This document shows, piece by piece, positions 1-4,102 of a stretch of 5,162 nt of DNA. Numbering within the stretch: the stretch's first letter is position 1; each line of letters starts with the position of its first letter. The notes beneath the pieces are model-generated. The model saw only the letters and a list, made by a program, of their open reading frames with translations, had not been told where the DNA came from and made no database searches. Source of the stretch: Candidatus Kerfeldbacteria bacterium CG08_land_8_20_14_0_20_43_14 (GTDB lineage: Bacteria; Patescibacteriota; Patescibacteriia; PEXW01); NCBI GenBank assembly GCA_002774575.1, contig PEXW01000043.1:1-5162 (forward strand), read 5' to 3'. Both the position numbers and the translations under genes were made by a program.

Positions 1-99
1 CATTTTTTTTTACTTTTTTGGTTAAGGAACAAGCACTCTTAATTTTCAACTATTTTTGCCAAGAATGCAAGAGCCTTCGCGGGCATATTTTTTTAAAGT
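1..99. other. Non-coding AT-rich stretch with T-tracts
   Basis: No credible coding region or tRNA is visible here on either strand. The stretch opens with a run of nine T (3-11) and a run of six T (14-19), which could be the tail of a terminator whose hairpin lies before the window. A further T7 run occurs at 88-94. It follows GCCTTCGCGGGC (73-84), which can form only a 3-bp GCC/GGC stem, too weak to call a terminator. The role is unknown. Confidence 0.4.
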
Positions 100-101
100 C
101 A

Positions 102-117
102 GCAGAGCAAGCTCTGC
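102..117. repeat. Short perfect inverted repeat
   Basis: GCAGAGC (102-108) and GCTCTGC (111-117) are exact reverse complements separated by AA, so the sequence can fold as a tight hairpin. No T-tract follows on either strand, so this does not look like an intrinsic terminator. It is the first of a series of stems packed into 102-212. Confidence 0.6.
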
Positions 118-143
118 ACCTACGCGACTATAACAGGTAGGTG
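117..143. repeat. Inverted repeat, 7-bp stem with 13-nt loop
   Basis: CACCTAC (117-123) is the exact reverse complement of GTAGGTG (137-143). The arms abut the preceding hairpin and the following large nested hairpin, so several stems are stacked without gaps. No protein-coding or tRNA signature is present. Confidence 0.55.
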
Positions 144-199
144 GCCAGCCCCCGCCTGCCATCGCTTGGACTCGATAGCGGCGGGCAGATTGCTGGCCA
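142..199. repeat. Large nested GC-rich hairpin, REP- or MITE-like
   Basis: Three nested stems are visible. TGGCCAGC (142-149) pairs with GCTGGCCA (192-199). CCCGCC (151-156) pairs with GGCGGG (180-185). GCCATCG (158-164) pairs with CGATAGC (173-179) with one C/A mismatch. The terminal loop is 165-172. The element is much richer in GC than the surrounding genes. An alternative stem, GATTGCT (188-194) with AGCAATC (206-212), competes with the outer arm. I infer a dispersed palindromic repeat or a structured RNA. It matches no RNA family I recognise and has no T-loop or anticodon arm that would suggest a tRNA. Confidence 0.55.
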
Positions 200-249
200 A
201 CGCGAAGCAATCCCAACCTGGTTTGCCTTAAGCCTAAAATCGTCAGTTC

Positions 250-258
250 TGTTAAAAT
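250..258 (+). promoter_or_regulatory. Possible extended -10 promoter, leaderless arrangement
   Basis: TG (250-251), one base, then TAAAAT (253-258) fits an extended -10 element with five of six consensus matches. The start codon of the acyltransferase ORF begins at 265, about where transcription would start, so the mRNA would be leaderless. No good -35 hexamer lies at normal spacing and no Shine-Dalgarno sequence precedes the ATG. The call is tentative because the same bases supply the in-frame stop TAA at 253-255. Confidence 0.3.
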
Positions 259-264
259 TACTTC

Positions 265-787
265 ATGCCCAAAGCCCCATTCATCTTAGCTTCAAATCAC
301 GAAAGTCCTTTTGACTCTTTATGGCTGATGCGGGCTTTAAAAAAGCCTATTCGATTTTTGGCGGCCGGGCATTTGTTTAAGCCTTGGTGGAAGCCAAGCG
401 CTTGGTGGTTTTGGCTGACTTTAAAATTTATCGGCCAGGCTATTCCGACATAATGATGCTATAAACAAGTCAATTAAAGTTTTGCAAAAAGGCCAAATCC
501 TTGGAATTTTTCCCCAAGGCGATGTGCATCCGGATTTAAAGCAAAGTCGAATCCATACTGGCGCAATTGTTCTTTCGCAACTTGCCAAAACTCCTATTCT
601 GCCTATTCGCATAATAAACAGCGCCAAATTTTGGGCTTTCCCGGCTTGGAAAATCCGGCCCTGGAATTTTGGCAAAATCCAGGTTAAAATTGGCAAGCCC
701 TTTTTGCCGGCACAAGTTGATCTGAATAATAAATCGGCCCTGCAATCAGCGGCTGACAATTTGATGAGGCGGATACTTGCTTTATAA
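265..787 (+). pseudogene. PlsC-like 1-acylglycerol-3-phosphate acyltransferase, frameshifted
   Basis: The family transfers an acyl chain to lysophosphatidate or related lysophospholipids at the membrane. Frame 1 from ATG 265 gives 62 residues, including ILASNHESPFD with the catalytic HX4D motif (His12 and Asp17), and stops at TAA 451-453. The continuation is in frame 2, where HNDAINKSIKVLQKGQ runs into IFPQGDVHPD (block III, phosphate binding) and TPILPIRI (block IV), ending at TAA 785-787. A net +1 shift between about 433 and 452 therefore splits the gene; repaired, it would encode about 173 residues. Block III has Gln where most members have Glu (FPEG). The protein is also short at the N terminus: the HX4D motif usually lies tens of residues in, and an in-frame stop at 253-255 blocks extension. 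The ATG at 265 is the only convincing start. The shift could be real decay or a sequence error. Family assignment is confident; substrate and functionality are not. Confidence 0.8.
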
Positions 788-788
788 T
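761..788 (+). promoter_or_regulatory. Sigma70-like promoter ahead of the Nudix gene
   Basis: TTGATG (761-766) matches four of six -35 consensus bases, and TATAAT (783-788) matches all six -10 bases, with a 16-bp spacer. The promoter lies within the last codons of plsC, and the -10 overlaps its stop codon. Transcription would begin near 795, leaving about 8 nt before the Nudix ATG at 803, too short for a normal ribosome binding site. The match could partly be chance, since TAATAA-like strings are common at stop codons. Confidence 0.45.
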
Positions 789-1066
789 AAAGTGACAAAC
801 TTATGAATAAATTTCCACGAGTCGGAATAGGTGTAATTATAATGCAACATGAAAAAGTCTTGATGGGTCAAAGGATCGGCTCCCATGGCGCAAAAACCTG
901 GAGCTTTCCGGGCGGGCATTTAGAATTTGGCGAATCCTTGGAAAGTTGCGCAAAACGCGAAGTCAAGGAGGAAACAGGCATGGATATTTCAGACATCGCT
1001 TTAGGGGCCTTTACCAATGACATTTTTGAGAAAGAGGACAAGCACTATATAACTCTATATTTAATT

Positions 1067-1086
1067 GCCAAAAATCACTTCGGGCG
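1067..1086. repeat. Copy 1 of an exact 20-bp direct repeat
   Basis: The 20 bases from GCCAAAAATC through CTTCGGGCG here are identical to 2587-2606, 1,520 bp downstream in the PIG-L gene. This copy covers the interval where the Nudix frame is lost. The two host proteins are unrelated, and the upstream codon phases differ between the copies. Confidence 0.85.
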
Positions 1087-1213
1087 AACCAAAAATAATG
1101 GAACCTGAACGGTGTTTGGGTTGGGAGTGGTTTGATTGGGGGAAACTGCCTCAACCACTATTTTTGTGTGTAGAAAATCTACTCAAACAAAACTTTGATC
1201 CCAGGAAATTTCT

Positions 1214-1219
1214 GGAAAG
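1214..1219 (+). promoter_or_regulatory. Weak ribosome binding site for the EamA gene
   Basis: GGAAAG lies 9 nt before the ATG at 1229 and is the nearest thing to a Shine-Dalgarno sequence in the first block. It is inside the end of the Nudix coding sequence. Tight coupling with the upstream stop (2-nt gap) may matter more than this weak site. Confidence 0.3.
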
Positions 1220-1228
1220 CTTATAATT

Positions 1229-2125
1229 ATGTCTTGGCTATTTTTCGCCATTGCCGCTCCATTCCTTTACGGCATAACCAATTTTTTCGATAAATACCTG
1301 ATTGAAAAGCGGGTACGCAATCCCATGCTCCTGACTTTTATTGGCGGGCTGGTAGCGGCAGTGATTGGCTTGGTTATTTGGCTAATACGCGGGTTGCCGG
1401 GCATGGACTTTCAAAGTGCTGCCATTCTTATAGTTTCTGGCATTATTTTTCAATGGGCGCTCATACCCTATTATAAAGCTCTTCAAAATGAAGACGCTTC
1501 CCGCATCACGCCGCTCTTTCAGGTCATCCCAGTCTTTGCCCTTATCCTGGCGGCAATTTTCTTGGGCGAACGTCTTTATGGCAATCAAATATTTGGTTTC
1601 TGCGTTATTCTGGCTGGTGGCATTGTATTATCTTTAGAACGTTTTGGCCGAACCATGTTTCGGCTCCGGCGGTCTTTCTGGCTGATGATGCTTTCCAGTT
1701 TAATGTACACACTGCCTTTTGTTTTCTTTAAATCTGTTGGACAGCCCTTTTGGAATGCACTAGCCTTTGAATTCTTCGGCTTGGGTTTGGGAAGTATCTT
1801 TTTGCTAATTCCGCCAAATTCTCGACGGAAAGTTTTGGCCGAGTTCCCGACTATATCAGGCACGACCTGGTTTCCAATCCTTATTAACGAAGTTATTTAT
1901 ATTGCCGGCAAGATGTCCACTTTCTACGCCACCACCTTAGTCGCAGTTTCACTGGTAACTGCCATGGCCGCTTTCCAGCCCTTTTTTGTGTTGCTTTTAG
2001 GCACAGGCTTGACTATATGGTTCCCGCGCGTTGTCAAAGAAAACATTCAAAAAAAGACTCTGCTAATAAAATTAATAGCCACTGTAATAATTTTCCTGGG
2101 AGTTTGGTATATAAATAAGTCTTGA
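1229..2125 (+). CDS. EamA/DMT-superfamily membrane transporter
   Basis: The 298-residue product is highly hydrophobic, with about ten membrane segments in two halves. They lie roughly at residues 2-20, 33-53, 62-82, 94-112, 117-136, 150-168, 174-195, 212-232, 234-264 and 277-295. The first half carries the typical EamA pattern YYKALQNEDASRITPL followed by a helix ending in FLGERL (Glu114 at the end of TM4). The corresponding Glu in the second half is not evident, so the repeats have diverged. The basic stretch at residues 138-148 (several Arg) marks the loop between halves. Family members export or import small metabolites; the substrate cannot be read from sequence. ATG 1229 starts 2 nt after the repaired Nudix stop and gives a complete N-terminal helix. 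It is followed 3 nt later by the PIG-L gene, so co-transcription is likely. Length and topology look intact. Confidence 0.88.
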   Translation: MSWLFFAIAAPFLYGITNFFDKYLIEKRVRNPMLLTFIGGLVAAVIGLVIWLIRGLPGMDFQSAAILIVSGIIFQWALIPYYKALQNEDASRITPLFQVIPVFALILAAIFLGERLYGNQIFGFCVILAGGIVLSLERFGRTMFRLRRSFWLMMLSSLMYTLPFVFFKSVGQPFWNALAFEFFGLGLGSIFLLIPPNSRRKVLAEFPTISGTTWFPILINEVIYIAGKMSTFYATTLVAVSLVTAMAAFQPFFVLLLGTGLTIWFPRVVKENIQKKTLLIKLIATVIIFLGVWYINKS

Positions 2126-2128
2126 AAT

Positions 2129-2824
2129 ATGACAAAATCTTTTCTCGGCAAAAAAATCCTAATTTCGACCGCCCACCCGGACGACGAAAGCTATGCTGCC
2201 GCAGGTTCGATTTACAAAAACCACCAAGTGGGCGGCAAGAATTTTTTAATTTGCGCCAGTTTTGGAGAAAAAGGCAGTTCGCACTTGAAAAAACCGGTTT
2301 CCGAAAATCAATTGAAAAAAATCCGCTTTCGAGAATTGAAAAAATCAGGCAAAATAATCCATCTGAAAAAAATTTTGGTTTTGGGCTTGCCTGATGGCAG
2401 AATTAAAAAACACGCCGCGGAAATTTATGACCAGTCTTTGCTATTGGCGCAAAAAATCAAACCAGATGCGATTTTGAGCTTTGGGCCAGATGGCATTTCC
2501 GGACACTGGGATCATGTAACCATGGGCCGGATTGCCAAAAAGATCGCCCAGAAATTAAACCTGCCGATTTTTACTTTTGCCCTGTCGCCAAAAATCACTT
2601 CGGGCGCTTCAAAGTGGCTGAAAAACCGCAGACAGGCAAATTGGTACTTGAAAAAAATTTCTTTCCAAAAACCAAGTTTCAAAATCCTCATCAATAGCCA
2701 AATTAAAAAGCGGGCGATTAAAAGCCACGCTTCGCAAATGGATAATCAAAATGCTTTTACTGGCTTTCCGGCTTTCGCGGTTAATGAATTATTAAAGGCG
2801 GAGTATTTTATTTTCAAATATTAG
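2129..2824 (+). CDS. PIG-L family zinc-dependent deacetylase
   Basis: This 231-residue protein belongs to the PIG-L/LmbE family, which removes acetyl groups from N-acetylglucosamine-containing or similar substrates (MshB, BshB and PIG-L are characterised members). AHPDDE at residues 15-20 supplies the zinc ligands His16 and Asp19 and the general base Asp18. GISGHWDH at 122-129 supplies His126 and the third zinc ligand His129. GLPDG (86-90) and the preceding RFREL are further family marks. The N-terminal strand IAILIST-like region leading into AHPDDE is short, supporting ATG 2129 as the start; no signal peptide is visible, so it is probably cytoplasmic. It follows the transporter by 3 nt with no clear Shine-Dalgarno sequence. 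The C-terminal part (about 155-225) is Lys/Gln-rich and divergent. The substrate is unknown; coupling to the transporter is only suggestive. The gene looks intact, and a strong palindrome 22 nt after its stop probably ends the operon. Confidence 0.9.
   Translation: MTKSFLGKKILISTAHPDDESYAAAGSIYKNHQVGGKNFLICASFGEKGSSHLKKPVSENQLKKIRFRELKKSGKIIHLKKILVLGLPDGRIKKHAAEIYDQSLLLAQKIKPDAILSFGPDGISGHWDHVTMGRIAKKIAQKLNLPIFTFALSPKITSGASKWLKNRRQANWYLKKISFQKPSFKILINSQIKKRAIKSHASQMDNQNAFTGFPAFAVNELLKAEYFIFKY
2587..2606. repeat. Copy 2 of an exact 20-bp direct repeat
   Basis: Identical to 1067-1086. Here it lies within the intact PIG-L reading frame, encoding PKITSG. If one A is removed from copy 1, the Nudix frame reads AKITSG with the same codons, so the last part of both copies would be in the same phase. 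Confidence 0.85.
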
Positions 2825-2846
2825 AAAAAATCGGATTTTTTGTGAT

Positions 2847-2871
2847 AAACTGACTTAAGTCAGTTTTATTT
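2847..2871 (+). terminator. Intrinsic terminator after the PIG-L gene
   Basis: AAACTGACTTAAGTCAGTTT (2847-2866) is a perfect 20-bp palindrome: an 8-bp stem AAACTGAC/GTCAGTTT with a TTAA loop. The tail reads TTTTATTT (2864-2871). This fits a Rho-independent terminator on the + strand, although the stem is only moderately GC-rich. It lies 22 nt after the PIG-L stop and before the tgt promoter region. The perfect symmetry also fits a dimeric repressor operator, which cannot be excluded. An additional A6/T6 inverted repeat at 2825-2841 precedes it. Confidence 0.6.
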
Positions 2872-2897
2872 GTACTTTTCCCGCCATCTTTTAAAAT
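2870..2897 (+). promoter_or_regulatory. Possible promoter for tgt-queA
   Basis: TTGTAC (2870-2875) and TAAAAT (2892-2897) are separated by 16 bp. The -10 has five of six consensus bases, the -35 only three. Transcription would start near 2904 and give a leader of about 60 nt containing a GC-rich hairpin and short repeats. The placement after the terminator-like palindrome supports an independent transcript for tgt-queA, but the match is modest. Confidence 0.3.
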
Positions 2898-2917
2898 CTA
2901 TTTATAAGTAGGCAGGA

Positions 2918-2935
2918 CCCCGCCGTATGGCGGTG
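2918..2935. repeat. GC-rich hairpin in the tgt leader
   Basis: CCGCC (2920-2924) pairs with GGCGG (2929-2933) around a GTAT loop, with one more C-G pair (2918/2935) beyond a mismatch. It is a GC-rich island in AT-rich intergenic DNA. It resembles the element at 142-199: both have GTAGG, a few bases, CCCCGCC, then an inverted GGCGG. I infer that they are related dispersed palindromic elements. The position in the 5' leader of tgt means it could also affect expression. Confidence 0.45.
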
Positions 2936-2936
2936 G

Positions 2937-2961
2937 CGTAATTATTCGTAATTTCGTAGTT
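2937..2961. repeat. Three short CGTA(A/G)TT direct repeats
   Basis: CGTAATT (2937-2943), CGTAATT (2947-2953) and CGTAGTT (2955-2961) lie just upstream of the tgt ATG, spaced 10 and 8 bp apart. They occupy the place where a ribosome binding site would be. Their role is unknown; they may be a small degenerate repeat tract. Confidence 0.45.
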
Positions 2962-2965
2962 AAGT

Positions 2966-4102
2966 ATGATTTCCTTCAAACTCCTCAAAAAATCTAAGAA
3001 ATCCCGGGCCCGTTTGGGTTTGTTAAAAACCCCTCACGGCACGGTGCAAACTCCAGCTTTTGTTGGCGTGGCCACCCAAGCAACAATCAAAACTTTGACT
3101 GGCGAAGAAATTCCGGCAACTGGCACGCAACTGGCTATTTGTAACACTTTTCATTTGCACTTAAAACCTGGAGAAAATATCGTTAAAACTGGTGGCGGTT
3201 TGCACAAATTTGCCAATTTTCCAATACCCTTAATGACTGACTCGGGCGGCTTCCAAGTTTTTAGTTTTGGTTTTGGCCGGGATTTGGGCATTGGCAAAGT
3301 CAGTGAGTTTGATACAAAAAATTCCGTTAAAGCCGGCCACCAACCCAAAGAAGTGAAAATCACCAAAACCGGGGTTTGGTTCCGTTCACCCATTGACGGC
3401 AAAAAACTTTTCTTAGGCCCGCAAAAATCTATTGCCATCCAAGAAAAACTTGGGGCGGATATTATTCTGGCTTTTGACGAATGTCCGCCGCCCAATGCTG
3501 ATTACAGTTATAACAAGCTATCCTTGGAGAAAACCCATGCTTGGGCCAAGCTCTGCCTGAAATACAAAAAATCTAAGCAGGCGCTTTATGGTATTGTCCA
3601 AGGCGGAAAATACCAAGACTTACGGATTGCCAGCGCCAAATTTATTGGTAGCTTACCTTTTAATGGCTTTGCCATTGGGGGCGAATTCGGGGCTGATTTA
3701 AAACAAATGCGAAAAATGCTGGAATGGGTGAATGCGGAATTACCGGAAAACAAGCCCCGGCATTTGCTGGGCATTGGGCATTTAAAAGACATTCCCGAAG
3801 TTATTAAATCCGGGGTAGATACTTTTGATTGCATTGTGCCAACGCATTATGCCCGCCATGGCACGGTTTTTTCTCGCCAGGGTAAGGTGGATATTTACAA
3901 AACCAAATACTTGCATGATAAAAAACCTCTTGATAGCAAATGCCAATGCTATGTTTGCAAAACTTACACTCGCGCATATTTAAGTCATTTATATCGAGCC
4001 AGGGAACTGTCTGGTTTGAAATTACTGACTTTCCATAACCTGTTTTTCTTCAATGCTTTGGTGGCTAATTTGAGACAGCAGATTAAAAATGGAAAAATTT
4101 GA
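2966..4102 (+). CDS. tgt: tRNA-guanine(34) transglycosylase
   Basis: Tgt swaps guanine at the wobble position of GUN-anticodon tRNAs (Asp, Asn, His, Tyr) for preQ1, the entry of the precursor into tRNA in queuosine synthesis. The 378-residue product carries DSGGFQ (Asp92), FDEC (Asp171), GIVQGG (Gln212), and FDCIVPT with the nucleophile Asp288. The zinc site is CQCYVC (Cys326, Cys328, Cys331) with His357. Two differences from E. coli Tgt stand out. An insertion of about 25 residues (103-130) lies between VFSFG and the KITKTGVWFR segment. The pocket loop reads FAIGGEFGAD instead of the usual GGLAVGE. The Arg of PTRNAR is also His294. I recall similar insertions in CPR homologues, but this is from memory. 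ATG 2966 gives a normal N terminus; there is no Shine-Dalgarno sequence. The stop TGA overlaps the queA ATG by one base, so the pair is translationally coupled. All catalytic and zinc residues are present, so the enzyme should be active. Confidence 0.96.
   Translation: MISFKLLKKSKKSRARLGLLKTPHGTVQTPAFVGVATQATIKTLTGEEIPATGTQLAICNTFHLHLKPGENIVKTGGGLHKFANFPIPLMTDSGGFQVFSFGFGRDLGIGKVSEFDTKNSVKAGHQPKEVKITKTGVWFRSPIDGKKLFLGPQKSIAIQEKLGADIILAFDECPPPNADYSYNKLSLEKTHAWAKLCLKYKKSKQALYGIVQGGKYQDLRIASAKFIGSLPFNGFAIGGEFGADLKQMRKMLEWVNAELPENKPRHLLGIGHLKDIPEVIKSGVDTFDCIVPTHYARHGTVFSRQGKVDIYKTKYLHDKKPLDSKCQCYVCKTYTRAYLSHLYRARELSGLKLLTFHNLFFFNALVANLRQQIKNGKI

Larger units (their letters stand above)
803..1226 (+). 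pseudogene. Nudix hydrolase, frameshifted
   Basis: Nudix enzymes hydrolyse nucleoside diphosphate-linked compounds; close relatives of this type are often annotated as nucleotide triphosphate pyrophosphatases (NUDT15/MutT-like). The Nudix box GX5EX7REUXEEXGU is perfect at residues 38-60 (Gly38, Glu44, Arg52-Glu53, Glu56-Glu57, Gly59), followed by the family-typical GAFTNDIFE. The ATG frame ends after 101 residues at TGA 1106-1108. The +1 frame carries the expected C-terminal part: GEPKIMEPERCLGWEWFDW, then NLLKQNFDP, ending at TAA 1224-1226. One surplus base between 1070 and 1084 explains this. Removing one A from the A5 run (1070-1074) gives IAKITSGEPK; removing one G from 1082-1084 gives IAKNHFGEPK. 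Either repair yields 140 residues, normal for the family. The repaired stop lies 2 nt before the transporter ATG, so the original gene sat in a tight operon. There is no Shine-Dalgarno sequence. The catalytic box is intact, but the unrepaired product lacks the last third of the fold. Confidence 0.88.

Noticed and set aside
73..94. Terminator formed by GCCTTCGCGGGC plus the T7 run
   Set aside because: Only a 3-bp stem can form, which is too weak for an intrinsic terminator.
102..212. tRNA, CRISPR array or tmRNA in the upstream structured region
   Set aside because: There is no T-arm GTTCRANNC motif, no cloverleaf and no regularly spaced identical repeats; only nested inverted repeats are visible.
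421..798. Minus-strand open frames across plsC, the longest 125 codons
   Set aside because: They lie opposite the recognisable acyltransferase halves, show no known motif and have no promoter or start context; they are shadows.
1222..1227. TATAAT just before the EamA start codon as a promoter
   Set aside because: It is 1 nt from the ATG, so transcription would start inside the gene. It has no -35 element, and it overlaps the end of the repaired Nudix reading frame.
2110..2115. TATAAA as a promoter for the PIG-L gene
   Set aside because: No -35 sequence lies at suitable spacing, and the 3-nt gap to the transporter favours co-transcription.
2122..2394. 90-codon + strand frame starting with TTG at the PIG-L start
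   Set aside because: It overlaps the PIG-L gene in another frame. The PIG-L frame carries AHPDDE and a full-length fold, and this one carries nothing recognisable.
2898..2965. preQ1 riboswitch in the tgt leader
   Set aside because: The tgt-queA context made this worth testing, but the hairpin loop is GTAT rather than C-rich and no A-rich tail able to form the pseudoknot follows it.
3151..3834. Minus-strand frames of 114 and 82 codons within tgt
   Set aside because: They are antisense to strongly conserved tgt motifs and lack any family signature.
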